Of a DNA stretch of 64,000 nucleotides, positions 26,129 to 34,252 are shown piece by piece. Within the stretch, counting starts at the first letter, position 1; each line of letters starts with the position of its first letter. Both the position numbers and the translations under genes were made by a program. This DNA comes from JAGOCV01 sp049445855 (GTDB lineage Bacteria > Pseudomonadota > Gammaproteobacteria > Burkholderiales > Burkholderiaceae_C): positions 124,001-188,000 of the forward strand of contig NZ_JBMSDV010000003.1 in the NCBI RefSeq assembly GCF_049445855.1, written 5' to 3'. Below the pieces are notes generated by a model. That model saw nothing but the letters and a program-made list of their open reading frames with translations, was not told the DNA's origin and did no database searches.

Positions 26129-26833
26129 TCAGAAGGGCAGCAGCGTCATGAAGAAGCGGGCGAGCCAGGGCATCGCCTGCACTTCGCCGGACTGGCCGCG
26201 GCTGCGCGATTCGATGCGCACGTTGGCCACCTGCTGCGAACTCACGAGGCTGTTGGCCTGGATGGCGCGCGGGTCGATGGTGCCGGAAAAGCGCAGCACG
26301 TCCACGTTCTGGTTCACGCCGATCTGCTTCTCGCCGGTGACGACGAGGTGGCCATTGGGCAGCACTTCCACCACGGTGGCGGTGATGGAGCCGGTGAAGG
26401 TGTTGGCGCTCTCGGTGCCGCCCTTGCCCTCGAAGGCGCTGGTCGATCCGGCATCGGTGCTCAGGCGGCCGAGCGTGGACGCCGAGAGAAGCGGTACCGC
26501 GGTGAGCGAAGCCGAGGTGGAACTGCTCTTGTCGATGGTGGAGGTCTGCGTCTGTTTGGCGGTGACGTTCTCGACGATGGTGATGGTCACCGTGTCGCCG
26601 ACGAAGCGCGCGCGGCGGTCTTCGAAGGCGGGGCGGTACGTGGCCTTGCTGTAGAGGCTCCCGGTGGCGACCTGCTGCACCGGCACGGGCGCCTGTGCAG
26701 TCGTCGCGACCGGCTTGTACAGATCCACCTGCGGCGTGCGCGTGAGCGTCTCGCAGCCGGTGATGAGCAGCGCGACGCCGCCGACCACCAGGCTGACGCC
26801 GGCGATGCGCGAAAGGGATTCGGAGGACAACAT
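26129..26833 (-). CDS. flgH: Flagellar L-ring lipoprotein FlgH
   Basis: L-ring subunit, 234 residues, an outer-membrane lipoprotein. The signal ends in a lipobox, LLITGC, with the modified Cys at about residue 27. The family patterns GSLYSKATYRPAFEDRRARFVGD, ITIVENVTAKQTQT and LPNGHLVVTGEKQI are present. It lies between flgG (12-base gap) and flgI (2-base gap) in the conserved order. Nothing is unusual about its length or sequence. Confidence 0.97.
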   Translation of the reverse strand: MLSSESLSRIAGVSLVVGGVALLITGCETLTRTPQVDLYKPVATTAQAPVPVQQVATGSLYSKATYRPAFEDRRARFVGDTVTITIVENVTAKQTQTSTIDKSSSTSASLTAVPLLSASTLGRLSTDAGSTSAFEGKGGTESANTFTGSITATVVEVLPNGHLVVTGEKQIGVNQNVDVLRFSGTIDPRAIQANSLVSSQQVANVRIESRSRGQSGEVQAMPWLARFFMTLLPF

Positions 26834-26844
26834 CGGCTTCGTCC

Positions 26845-27627
26845 TCAGAGTTGCGCGAGCTTCTGCAGCATCTGGTCCGAGGTCTGGATCGCCTTGGAGT
26901 TCATCTCGTAGGCGCGCTGCGTCTGGATCATGGTGACCAGTTCCTGCACCACGTTCACGTTCGAGGTTTCCAGGAAGCCCTGCATGATGACGCCGAGACC
27001 ATTGGTGCCTGGCGTGCCGCCGCTCGGCTGGCCCGAGGCTGCGGTCTCCGCGAAGATGTTCTGGCCCTTGGGCTCCAGGCCCGCCGGGTTGACGAAGCTC
27101 GCCATCGCCAGCGTACCCACGGTCTGCGGCGTGGAACTGCCGGCCACCGTCACGGACACGGTGCCGTCGGCAGCGATGGACAGGCTCTTGGCGCCGGCCG
27201 GCACCGTGATGCCGTTGGCCACCGCGAGGCCGGAGGAATTCACCATCTGGCCCTGTGCGTTCACCTGGAAGGTGCCGTCGCGCGTGTAGCCGATGGTGCC
27301 GTCGGGCATCGTCACCTGGAAGAAGCCGTTGCCGTTGATGGCCACGTCCAGGTTGTTGTTGGTCTGCTGCATGCTGCCCTGCGCGAACGAGCGGCTGGTG
27401 GCCACGGTGCGCACGCCCAGGCCGAGCTGCAGGCCGGTGGGCAGCGTCGACTGTTCGGTGCTCGAGGCGCCGACCTGGCGAAGGTTCTGGTACATCAGAT
27501 CCTCGAACACGGCGTTGGCGCGCTTGAAGCCCGTGGTCGACACGTTGGCCAGGTTGTGCGAGATGACGTCCAGCTGCGTTTGCTGGGCTTCCATGCCGGT
27601 CTTGGAGATCCAGAGCGAATTGATCAT
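26845..27627 (-). CDS. flgG: Distal rod protein FlgG
   Basis: Distal rod subunit, 260 residues, the normal FlgG length. The N-terminus SLWISKTGMEAQQTQLDVIS with HNLANVSTTGFKRANAVFED is diagnostic. YTRDGTFQVNAQGQMVNSSG and the C-terminal VQELVTMIQTQRAYEMNSKA complete the family pattern. It is exported without a cleaved signal through the flagellar type III apparatus. The gene follows flgF by 24 bases. Confidence 0.98.
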   Translation of the reverse strand: MINSLWISKTGMEAQQTQLDVISHNLANVSTTGFKRANAVFEDLMYQNLRQVGASSTEQSTLPTGLQLGLGVRTVATSRSFAQGSMQQTNNNLDVAINGNGFFQVTMPDGTIGYTRDGTFQVNAQGQMVNSSGLAVANGITVPAGAKSLSIAADGTVSVTVAGSSTPQTVGTLAMASFVNPAGLEPKGQNIFAETAASGQPSGGTPGTNGLGVIMQGFLETSNVNVVQELVTMIQTQRAYEMNSKAIQTSDQMLQKLAQL

Positions 27628-27651
27628 GGCGTGTTCTTCCTGTCCTGGGTA

Positions 27652-28389
27652 TCAGCCGTTGCCCAGCAACTGGCTGGCGGACTTGTCGTTGGCCTCTGCG
27701 GTCTGCATGAGGCGCATCTGGGTTTCGAACTGGCGGGCGGCCTGGATCATGCTGACCATGGTCTCCACCGGGTTCACGTTCGAGCCTTCCACCGCGCCGG
27801 TCTGGATGCGCGCGGTGGCGTCCTGCGGCAGCGGGTCTTCGGAGGTGGCGCGGAACAGGCCGTCGGCGCCGCGCTTGAGCGGGTCGTCGGCCGTCGGCGT
27901 CACGAGCTTGAGGCGGCCGAGCGTCGTGGCCGGCTGGTTGCCGACCTGTGCGCTGATCAGGCCGTCGGAGCCGAGGATCACGTTCGCGTTGGGCGGCACG
28001 TCGATCGGCGCGCCGCCGTCGCTCAGCACCGGCAGGCCGCTGGAGTTCACCAGCTGGCCTTCGGGCGTGACTTCGAAGGAACCGTTGCGCGTGTAGGACT
28101 CGGTGCCGTCCAGGCCCTGCACCGCGAACCAGGCGTTGCCCATGGCCATCGCGTCCATCGGGCGACCCGTGCGCTGCACCGCGCCGGGCAGGCTGGAGTG
28201 GCCGGCCGTGGCTTCGAGCGCGAACACGCGCGTGCTCGCGCCGTCGCCATTCAGCGGCACCGCGCGGAACGTGGACAGCTCGGCGCGAAAGCCGTTGCTC
28301 GAGGCATTGGCGAGGTTGTTGGCCAGCACCGCCTGCCTGTGGGAGGCGGCGTTGGCGCCGGTCATCGCGGTGTAGATCAGGCGGTCCAT
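27652..28389 (-). CDS. flgF: Proximal rod protein FlgF
   Basis: Rod protein FlgF, 245 residues. It begins MDRLIYTAMTGANAASHRQA with LANNLANASSNGFRAELSTF, the FlgF version of the rod N-terminus. It continues with YTRNGSFEVTPEGQLVNSSG and ends with NPVETMVSMIQAARQFETQM. It is exported by the type III apparatus and assembles into the proximal rod. It lies between flgE and flgG in the conserved gene order, 25 bases after flgE. Confidence 0.97.
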   Translation of the reverse strand: MDRLIYTAMTGANAASHRQAVLANNLANASSNGFRAELSTFRAVPLNGDGASTRVFALEATAGHSSLPGAVQRTGRPMDAMAMGNAWFAVQGLDGTESYTRNGSFEVTPEGQLVNSSGLPVLSDGGAPIDVPPNANVILGSDGLISAQVGNQPATTLGRLKLVTPTADDPLKRGADGLFRATSEDPLPQDATARIQTGAVEGSNVNPVETMVSMIQAARQFETQMRLMQTAEANDKSASQLLGNG

Positions 28390-28414
28390 GGCAGCTCGGT
28401 CCGGTTAATCAGGT

Positions 28415-29611
28415 TCAGCGCAGGTTGACCAGGGTCGACATCACCTGGTCCTGCGTCTTGATGGTCTGCGCATTGGCCTGGTAAGCGCGCTGCGCCGTCA
28501 TCATGTTCACGAGCTCGGCGGTGATGTCGACGTTGGACTCTTCCAGCGTGCCGGAGCGCAGCACGCCGAACTGGCCTTCGCCAGGCGCGCCCATCAGCGG
28601 CTGGCCGGATTCGAAGGTTTCGCTCCAGTAGCTGGAACTGGATGTGGCCAGGCCCTGCACATTGCGGAAGTTCGCGAGCGCCACCTGGCCGGCGGCCTGC
28701 GTCTGGCCGTTCGAATAGGTCGCGGTGATGACGCCGTTGCCGCCGATGGAGATGCCCGTCAGCGTGCCGGCCGTATAGCCGTCCTGTTCGAGCTTGTCCA
28801 CGCCGAAATTGGAGTTCAGCTGCGTCGTGGTGCCCAGGTCGATGTTGACGTTGAACGAGCCGTTCTGCGAGGTCAGCGTGAGCGGCGGGATGGTCGATGC
28901 GTTGAGCGAACCGTCGGCTGCGAAGGTCACGTTGGTGTGCAGCGTGGGCGTGCTGCCGTTCACACTGGTGTAGACGTCCCAGGTGTTGTTGGCGGTCTTG
29001 CTGAAGTAGATGCCCACCGGCACCTCGATGCCCTGCGAGTCGAAGGCGGTGATCGAGGTGCCATAGGTGGTGACCGGCGTGGGCGGCGTGGCGGAGGCGG
29101 CCACGGGGGCGGTCGCGTCGAGCGTGAACGAGGTTTCGAGCGTGGTGGTCTGGCGCGCGGCGATCGGCGTGGCCGTGGGCAACTGCAGCGGAATCAGCGT
29201 GGCGCTCGTGCGATTGCCGACCGCGTCCGTTGTGTAGCCCATGAGTTGCGAGCCGTTGATGTCCACGATGTTGCCCGAGCGGTCGAGCTTGAAGGCGCCG
29301 GCGCGGGTGTAGGCCGTGCTGCCGTCGGTCAGTTGCAGCTGGTAGAAGCCGCTGCCGTTGATGGCCAGGTCCAGGTCATTCCCGGTGATGCTCAGGTTGC
29401 CCTGCGTGAACTGCTGCGACACACCGCCCACCTGCACGCCCAGGCCCGAACTCACGCCGCCGACGATGCCGGCCGCGCTGGCATACACCTCCTGGAATTC
29501 CGTGCGTTGCGCCTTCATGCCGGTGGTGTTGGCGTTGGCGATGTTGTGGCCCAGCACGTCGAGGTTGCGGGCTGCTGCGTTGAGGCCTGAGAGGGCTTGC
29601 TGGAAACTCAT
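28415..29611 (-). CDS. flgE: Flagellar hook protein FlgE
   Basis: Hook subunit, 398 residues. The N-terminal pattern is FQQALSGLNAAARNLDVLG with NIANANTTGMKAQRTEF. The central Thr-rich domain (about 150-320) forms the hook surface. The C-terminus is DITAELVNMMTAQRAYQANA with a final QDQVMSTLVNLR. It is exported after the rod is built; the hook cap FlgD is encoded immediately upstream (48-base gap) and the length-control protein FliK at 54889-56274. Confidence 0.97.
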   Translation of the reverse strand: MSFQQALSGLNAAARNLDVLGHNIANANTTGMKAQRTEFQEVYASAAGIVGGVSSGLGVQVGGVSQQFTQGNLSITGNDLDLAINGSGFYQLQLTDGSTAYTRAGAFKLDRSGNIVDINGSQLMGYTTDAVGNRTSATLIPLQLPTATPIAARQTTTLETSFTLDATAPVAASATPPTPVTTYGTSITAFDSQGIEVPVGIYFSKTANNTWDVYTSVNGSTPTLHTNVTFAADGSLNASTIPPLTLTSQNGSFNVNIDLGTTTQLNSNFGVDKLEQDGYTAGTLTGISIGGNGVITATYSNGQTQAAGQVALANFRNVQGLATSSSSYWSETFESGQPLMGAPGEGQFGVLRSGTLEESNVDITAELVNMMTAQRAYQANAQTIKTQDQVMSTLVNLR

Positions 29612-29659
29612 GGATTGGCTCCTGACGGAATGGCGTTGCGGTGGCTGCGAAGGATGCGG

Positions 29660-30331
29660 TTACTGGATGGCCTTGATGGCGCTGTAGCTCACGGTGCCCA
29701 GCGAGGCGAGTTCGACGGCGAGCGCGCCATCCACCATGCCCACGGACAGCACACGGTCCTGCATGTACGAGGTGGACTTGACGGTGTCGGCGCCGTTGTT
29801 GGCCGTGACCTTGAAGGTGAGCTCGGTGTTTGGATACGCCGTGGCGTCCCAGTCGAAGGTGTGCGTGCCGGCCGTCTTGGCGCCCAGCTGGATGGTGTCC
29901 AGCACCACGCCGCCGGGCGTGAGGACCTGCACCTTGGTGCCGGTGGTCGCGCCCTCGAGCTCGAACACGCCGGTGGCGGTGTTGCCGTCGCGCGAGAGGA
30001 TGTTGCCTTCGGTGATGACATCACGGCCCACCATCGCGCTGCCCTGCAGCATCTGCAGCGAGGCGAACTGCGAGGCCATGTCCTTCACCGTAGTGTTGAG
30101 CTGCTGGATGCCCGTGACCGTGTTGATCTGCGCGATCTGCGAGGTCATCTCGGCGTTGTCCATCGGGTTCATCGGGTCCTGGTTGTTCAACTGCGCGACG
30201 AGCAGCTTGAGGAACCGGTCCTGCGCGCCGTCGCTGGACGTGGCGCTGACCGACTTGGAGTCGAGCGACGACGTCGGCTGGTAGACGTAGGACGTGGAAG
30301 CTGCGGAAGTTCCGTTGTTGACTGCGGCCAT
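29660..30331 (-). CDS. flgD: Flagellar hook-capping protein FlgD
   Basis: Hook cap scaffold, 223 residues, needed for polymerising FlgE and absent from the finished flagellum. The N-terminal conserved segment is DRFLKLLVAQLNNQDPMNPM followed by DNAEMTSQIAQINTV. A C-terminal Ig-like/FlgD domain follows (VFELEGATTGTKVQVLTPGG; HTFDWDATAYPN). The gene is 13 bases after flgC, and its start has no rival in frame. Confidence 0.96.
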   Translation of the reverse strand: MAAVNNGTSAASTSYVYQPTSSLDSKSVSATSSDGAQDRFLKLLVAQLNNQDPMNPMDNAEMTSQIAQINTVTGIQQLNTTVKDMASQFASLQMLQGSAMVGRDVITEGNILSRDGNTATGVFELEGATTGTKVQVLTPGGVVLDTIQLGAKTAGTHTFDWDATAYPNTELTFKVTANNGADTVKSTSYMQDRVLSVGMVDGALAVELASLGTVSYSAIKAIQ

Positions 30332-30344
30332 GGCGTGTCTCCCT

Positions 30345-30749
30345 TTACTGGCCCAGCTGCAGCGTCTTGAGCAGCAGGTTCTTGGTGGTGTTCATCACTT
30401 CGACGTTGTTCTGGTAGGAGCGCGAGGCCGAGATCATGTTGACCATCTCCTCCACCGGGTTCACGTTCGAGTGCACGACGTAGCCTTCGGTGTTGGCCAT
30501 GGGGCTGCTCGGGTCGTAGATGCGGCGGCCTTCGGCCTGGTTTTCGGTGATGTTGCTCACTGCCACGCCCGGGGCCTTCTCGGCGCCGATCGGCACCGTC
30601 TGGAAGACCACCTGGCGCGCCTTGTAGGCCTGGCCATCGGGGCCGGCCACGGCGTCCACGTTGGCCAGGTTGCTGGCCACCACGTTCAGCCGTTGTGACT
30701 GGGCGCTCACGGCGCTGCCGGAGATGCCGAAGATGGAGAACATGGACAT
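30345..30749 (-). CDS. flgC: Proximal rod protein FlgC
   Basis: Proximal rod subunit, 134 residues. The start is the ATG at 30749 (MSMFSIFGISGSAVSAQSQR), preceded by GGAA; the open frame runs far upstream but that part overlaps flgB. The family patterns LNVVASNLANVDAVAG and the C-terminal NPVEEMVNMISASRSYQNNV are present. It is one of the first axial proteins exported. The gap to flgB is 23 bases. Confidence 0.96.
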   Translation of the reverse strand: MSMFSIFGISGSAVSAQSQRLNVVASNLANVDAVAGPDGQAYKARQVVFQTVPIGAEKAPGVAVSNITENQAEGRRIYDPSSPMANTEGYVVHSNVNPVEEMVNMISASRSYQNNVEVMNTTKNLLLKTLQLGQ

Positions 30750-30772
30750 GGTGGTGTTCCTTGCCTGGCCGC

Positions 30773-31234
30773 TTACTGGCCGGTGATGGCGGCCAGCAGC
30801 GTCTTGGACTGGCCGTTGATGAAGCGAAGCGTGGCTTCGTAGCGCACGGCGTTGTCCACGAACGCGGCGCGCTCGCGGTCCAGGTCGACCGTGTTGTTGT
30901 CCATGCTGGGCTGTGCCTGTGTGGCGTAGCCGGCGGTCTGAACCGTGTAGCCTGCGCCGCCGCCCGCCATGCCAACGGGCATGTGCTGCGGATGGGTCGC
31001 GCCGGCCGTGGGCGACGCTGAACGCGGCGCAGCCAGCGGTACGGAGCCGGTGCCTGCGGACACCGACGAACCCCCCGAGGCCTGATTCAATGCCTGGGCG
31101 AAGTTGAAGTCGCGCGCCTTGTAGCCGGGCGTGTCTGCATTCGCGATGTTGCTGGCGAGCGCACGCTGGCGCTCCGCACGCAAGACCAGCGCCTTGGTGT
31201 GGAAGTCCAGTCCGTTCGTCATCTTGTCCAGCAT
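30773..31234 (-). CDS. flgB: Proximal rod protein FlgB
   Basis: Proximal rod subunit, 153 residues, first gene of the flgBCDEFGHIJKL run. The N-terminus is LDFHTKALVLRAERQRALAS with NIANADTPGYKARDFNF. The C-terminus reads MDNNTVDLDRERAAFVDNAV, as in other FlgB proteins. It is transcribed away from flgA, and the 238-base gap must hold the operon promoter. A GCG(T/C)TT-type element about 95-110 bases upstream is noted with the intergenic region. Confidence 0.96.
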   Translation of the reverse strand: MLDKMTNGLDFHTKALVLRAERQRALASNIANADTPGYKARDFNFAQALNQASGGSSVSAGTGSVPLAAPRSASPTAGATHPQHMPVGMAGGGAGYTVQTAGYATQAQPSMDNNTVDLDRERAAFVDNAVRYEATLRFINGQSKTLLAAITGQ

Positions 31235-31472
31235 CGCGAAATTTCCTTGCAGTTCGGTCGCGTCGTGTCGAGGGCGTCGCCGTAGTCGGCAGCGGGGCCT
31301 TCGGCTTGAGGAAATTATGGGAACGCAGGCGCTTTTCTAAACGCTGAAGAAAGGGGTGATTGGCGGCTTGTTCCACGCTTCGCTTGCGTTGGCCGTCCTT
31401 ATAGTTTTGGTCGTGGCAAAGCCTTGGCGGCCACGACGGCAACCCATTCCGAACCTTTCCTGCGGAGATCGC
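31235..31472. promoter_or_regulatory. Divergent flgB / flgA promoter region
   Basis: This gap separates flgB (minus) from flgA (plus) and should carry both class II promoters. What can be seen: an imperfect dyad around 31330-31348 (GGCGCTTTTCTAAACGC), which could be part of an FlhDC site, and a TATAGT at 31400-31405 that could be a -10 element for flgA. No convincing -35 element lies in front of it, as is common for activator-dependent promoters. These assignments are tentative. The flgA ribosome binding site is GGAG at 31464-31467. Confidence 0.35.
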
Positions 31473-32243
31473 ATGGCCCCTACATCACCGACTGCATTCC
31501 AGCCATCCGCGCGCGCGCGCAGGTGGTTGGCCTCGCTGTGCGTGGCGCTCGCCGTTCCCTTCTCCGCCGCCTGGGCGCAGGTCCAGATGCCCAACGACGG
31601 CTCGGGCAGCTTCCAGCTGGACGCCGAAGCCCAGCGCTGGCTGAACGACGCCGTGGCCCGCGCCCAGCAGACCGCTGGCATGCCCCTGCGCATGGAAGTC
31701 TCGGTCGGCGCGCTGGACAGTCGCCTGCGCCTGGCGCCCTGTGCGCGGGTCGAACCCCATATCCCCGTCGGCACCCGTCTGTGGGGCCGTACCCGCCTGG
31801 GCCTGCGCTGCGTGGATGGCAATGCCCGCTGGAACGTCTTCCTTCCCATCACCATCAAGGCCTACGGCCCGGCCTGGGTGCTGCGCGACAACGTGCTGCC
31901 CGGCCAGACGCTGACCGAGGCCGACGCCGTGCAGGTCGAGGCCGACTGGGCCGCCGACAACTCGCCCGTGCTGGCCGATACCGAACAGTGGGTGGGCCTG
32001 GCCGCTTCCCGCGCGCTGGTGGGCGGGCAGCCGCTGCGCCAGTCCATGGTCAAGCCGCCCCAGATGTTCGCTGCTGGCACGCAGGTGCGCGTGATGGCGG
32101 GCGGCCCCGGGTTCCAGATCGCCGCCGAAGGGCAGGCGCTGACGGCAGGCGTGCTCGGCCAGATGGTCCGCGTGCGCATGGACAACGGAAAAATAACCTC
32201 CGGTACCGTGCTGGATGCCCGCACAGTACAGGTGGAGATGTAA
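31473..32243 (+). CDS. flgA: Flagella basal-body P-ring formation protein FlgA
   Basis: Periplasmic chaperone for P-ring assembly by FlgI, 256 residues. The start at 31473 (MAPTSPTAFQ) has GGAG five bases upstream and gives a signal peptide ending SAAWA. The frame is open further upstream, but that start would bury the signal. The C-terminal SAF-type domain shows VLRDNVLPGQTLTEADAVQV, SRALVGGQPLRQSMVKPPQM and the terminal GQMVRVRMDNGKITSGTV. It is the first gene of a flgA-flgM-flgN group opposite flgB. Confidence 0.95.
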   Translation: MAPTSPTAFQPSARARRWLASLCVALAVPFSAAWAQVQMPNDGSGSFQLDAEAQRWLNDAVARAQQTAGMPLRMEVSVGALDSRLRLAPCARVEPHIPVGTRLWGRTRLGLRCVDGNARWNVFLPITIKAYGPAWVLRDNVLPGQTLTEADAVQVEADWAADNSPVLADTEQWVGLAASRALVGGQPLRQSMVKPPQMFAAGTQVRVMAGGPGFQIAAEGQALTAGVLGQMVRVRMDNGKITSGTVLDARTVQVEM

Positions 32244-32249
32244 TTAATT

Positions 32250-32277
32250 TAAAGTCGGAGAGCGAAACGGTCGATAG
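32250..32277 (+). promoter_or_regulatory. Sigma-28 (FliA) type promoter for flgMN
   Basis: TAAAGTCG (32250-32257) is followed after 12 bases by GTCGATAG (32270-32277). This compares with the enteric FliA consensus TAAAGTTT - 11 bases - GCCGATAA. It lies just after the flgA stop and 38 bases before the flgM ATG. Transcription of flgM by FliA is the usual feedback arrangement. The same 12-base spacer occurs before motA and fliC in this window. Confidence 0.6.
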
Positions 32278-32315
32278 ACAGGTGTGATCCCCGTCCTGGG
32301 GGTCAGGAGAGCGCG

Positions 32316-32636
32316 ATGAAGATCAATCAATTGCCAGACATCGCTGCCCAGGCCGGGACTTCCGGCACCAGAAAGGCGGCACAGGATGCCTCGCCGGCCG
32401 CTGCGACCCCGCAGCCCGCGTCGAGTGCAGCCGCGCCTGCCCAGGTCAAGGTCACCGTCTCGAGCCAGGTGCGCTCCCTCGAAGAATCCGTCTCCGCCGG
32501 CGATGGCGTGGACATCGAACGCGTGCAGGCCGTGCGCGAGGAAATTGCCAACGGCACCTTCAAGGTGGATGCCGATGCGATTGCCGACAAGCTGCTGGCC
32601 AACGCGCAGGAAATCCTGAGTCGCGCCCGACGCTGA
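32316..32636 (+). CDS. flgM: Anti-sigma-28 factor FlgM
   Basis: Anti-sigma factor that holds FliA inactive until hook completion, when it is exported. It has 106 residues, is small and hydrophilic, and has a disordered Ala/Pro-rich N-terminal half (about 15-42). The C-terminal FliA-binding half reads VDIERVQAVREEIANGTFKV with DADAIADKLLANAQEILSRA, the standard FlgM pattern. The ATG at 32316 has AGGAGAG just upstream. A FliA-type promoter precedes it, and flgN starts 5 bases after its stop. Confidence 0.95.
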   Translation: MKINQLPDIAAQAGTSGTRKAAQDASPAAATPQPASSAAAPAQVKVTVSSQVRSLEESVSAGDGVDIERVQAVREEIANGTFKVDADAIADKLLANAQEILSRARR

Positions 32637-32640
32637 ACCC

Positions 32641-33054
32641 ATGCAACAGACACTCCAGACTGCAACTCCGTCCTCCACGCTCCTGTCCGACGCCGAGTCG
32701 GCGCTGGTCCGCGTCGAACAGCAAATCGAAGTGGTGGGCGACGCCGTGCGAACCGGCGAACCCGAAAAACTCGAGATGGCCAGCCACCAGTTGCGCAACG
32801 CAGCGCTGGCGCTCTCGCACGTGCTGGACGCATCGCCCTCCGCCATGCACCTGGCCAGGCCGCTCGCCCAGCGCCTGGACCAGGCCGTGCGCCTGATCGG
32901 ACTGCAGCGCGAGCAGCTCGCCCGCCGCTCCGCCCTGGTGGAACGCGCCCTGTCCACCGTGTTGCCCGAGGCCCCGATGTCCGCCAATGCTGTCTATGCC
33001 CCGGCCGGAGCATCGCGAGGCAACGTGGCGCGCATCTACGACGCGCGCAGCTGA
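32641..33054 (+). CDS. flgN: Flagellar export chaperone FlgN
   Basis: Helical cytosolic chaperone, 137 residues, expected to bind FlgK and FlgL before export. Weakly conserved family features are seen: LLSDAESALVRVEQQIEVVG near the start and a central helix KLEMASHQLRNAALALSHVL, ending with a basic tail. The identity rests on size, helical content and its place after flgM, which is the normal arrangement. A terminator-like hairpin follows at 33104-33126. Confidence 0.8.
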   Translation: MQQTLQTATPSSTLLSDAESALVRVEQQIEVVGDAVRTGEPEKLEMASHQLRNAALALSHVLDASPSAMHLARPLAQRLDQAVRLIGLQREQLARRSALVERALSTVLPEAPMSANAVYAPAGASRGNVARIYDARS

Positions 33055-33103
33055 TTTCCCTTCGCCGGATTTCCTTCTCCGTTCCTGAAAACTGAAAAGA
33101 AAA

Positions 33104-33135
33104 CGCCCTCGCGACTGGCGAGGGCGAAAGCGTTT
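33104..33135 (+). terminator. Terminator after flgMN
   Basis: A perfect 9-base stem, CGCCCTCGC (33104-33112) and GCGAGGGCG (33118-33126), with a 5-base loop. AAAG and CGTTTT follow. The stem begins 50 bases after the flgN stop. The T-run is short and displaced, so efficiency is uncertain. Confidence 0.6.
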
Positions 33136-33309
33136 TGACACGCGGGAGACACAAGGAGGGAAGAGGAGTAAACGGTGTCTCCCGATACGTATGGTGCGCC
33201 CGCAAAACCCCTTTGGCGATGCGTGGAATTGCGTATCCGGCGGGTCAGGCGGGGGTCAGGTAGGATGGCGGCCGCAGGTGCCCGGCACCACGTCGAAGGG
33301 GGTTCTCCA

Positions 33310-33609
33310 ATGCCACACATCAAGACGCTGATCCGCGCGTCGTTCATCGCCGCCATCGCCGCGGGCTCACTTGCCGCACACGCCGTGGATCCCAGGGACC
33401 GCGCATTCATCTCGCGCGGCACGCCCGAAGGCGAGGTCATGTACAAGATCGGCAAGCCCGATCACGAAGCGTTCGTGAACAACATCAAGGGCCAGCCGGA
33501 AGTGAAGACCTGGACCTACTTCCCGCACCCGCGCGATCCGCAGACCATGACGATCATCACGCTGCGCGCGGGCGTGGTCGAAAGCATCGAGCGGAAGATC
33601 GCGCGGTAA
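33310..33609 (+). CDS. Small periplasmic protein, BamE/OmlA-like
   Basis: Predicted periplasmic protein of 99 residues with signal peptide MPHIKTLIRASFIAAIAAGS ending AAHA. The mature part, RAFISRGTPEGEVMYKIGKPDHE then TWTYFPHPRDP and TMTIITLRAGVVESIE, resembles the BamE/OmlA fold: a helix with G-x-x-x-G-E-V, then strands with a W-x-Y and a late V-x-x-I. It has no lipobox Cys, so it is not BamE itself. The start at 33310 has a GAAGGGGG stretch 10-17 bases upstream; an open frame continues upstream without a signal. It sits alone between the flgN terminator and the PAAR unit. Its role is unknown. Confidence 0.65.
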   Translation: MPHIKTLIRASFIAAIAAGSLAAHAVDPRDRAFISRGTPEGEVMYKIGKPDHEAFVNNIKGQPEVKTWTYFPHPRDPQTMTIITLRAGVVESIERKIAR

Positions 33610-33631
33610 CACATCGAAAAGCTGCTGCTTT

Positions 33632-33655
33632 GCGTGGGCACGTCTCAGCCCACGC
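33632..33655 (+). terminator. Hairpin after the BamE-like gene
   Basis: GCGTGGGC (33632-33639) pairs perfectly with GCCCACGC (33648-33655) across an 8-base loop and is followed by GTTTC. The hairpin begins 22 bases after the stop of the small periplasmic protein gene. The T-run is weak, so this is a probable rather than certain terminator. Confidence 0.5.
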
Positions 33656-33699
33656 GTTTCAACTTCACACATTTCCGCGCCTCCTCTTCAATTGAAACT

Positions 33700-33728
33700 C
33701 TGACTCCTCTTCATCAGTAAGGAGTCAG
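33700..33728 (+). promoter_or_regulatory. Hairpin that would mask the PAAR gene ribosome binding site
   Basis: CTGACTCCT (33700-33708) pairs perfectly with AGGAGTCAG (33720-33728) across an 11-base loop. The right arm contains the AAGGAG ribosome binding site of the PAAR gene, whose ATG is at 33731. In RNA this hairpin would block initiation unless opened. The CTCCTCTTCA that overlaps the left arm also occurs at 33681-33690, so a second pairing partner for the same site is possible. Confidence 0.5.
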
Positions 33729-33730
33729 TC

Positions 33731-34252
33731 ATGCAGCTTCCAGTCATTCGGCTCGGAGATACGTCAGATCACGGAGGGCGGGTTGTCAGTGGGATCGAGA
33801 CATTCAAGGTGCACGGTGTCCCGGTCGCCTGCATGGGCGATTCCTTCGATTGTCCGATCCACGGCGTCAACGCCATAGTCGAAGGTGCACACAATCGAAG
33901 AGCCAACGGTAAGCCAATGGCTTACGAAGGAGCCCGCACCTCCTGCGGCGCAAGCCTTATCGCCAGTTGCAGGACATTCACGGTTTCCATCGAGGGGAAC
34001 CCCGGTGCAAGCGCGGCTGCGGTTCGCTCGGCCCAGAGCCCGGCACAAACCGCGTATGACGAACACTTCGAATTCAAGGATCAGACCTCAGGCCGCCCCA
34101 TGCCTGAAGTTACCTACGAGTTCAGCAGCCTCGCGGGCATCCATCACGGACGATCGGACGCCGACGGCCGCTCCGATCACGCCTTTGGCAGCTCACCCGG
34201 GAAAGTCGAACTGACCCACGCCGTGCAAACGCGCATGGGCATCAGGGAATGA
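33731..34252 (+). CDS. PAAR-domain type VI secretion spike protein
   Basis: PAAR-repeat protein, 173 residues, expected to sharpen the VgrG spike of a type VI secretion system and carry cargo. Residues 1-88 are the PAAR domain (GLDT-like opening IRLGDTSDHGGRVVSG; VACMGDSFDCPIHG; GARTSCGASLIAS). Residues about 105-165 look like a small transthyretin-type sandwich (FKDQTSGRPMPEVTYEFSS; SDADGRSDHAF), a common adaptor in such proteins. The start at 33731 has a strong AAGGAG site, which lies inside a predicted hairpin. It overlaps the next gene by an ATGA junction. No other type VI genes are in the window, so the machinery must be elsewhere. Confidence 0.9.
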   Translation: MQLPVIRLGDTSDHGGRVVSGIETFKVHGVPVACMGDSFDCPIHGVNAIVEGAHNRRANGKPMAYEGARTSCGASLIASCRTFTVSIEGNPGASAAAVRSAQSPAQTAYDEHFEFKDQTSGRPMPEVTYEFSSLAGIHHGRSDADGRSDHAFGSSPGKVELTHAVQTRMGIRE

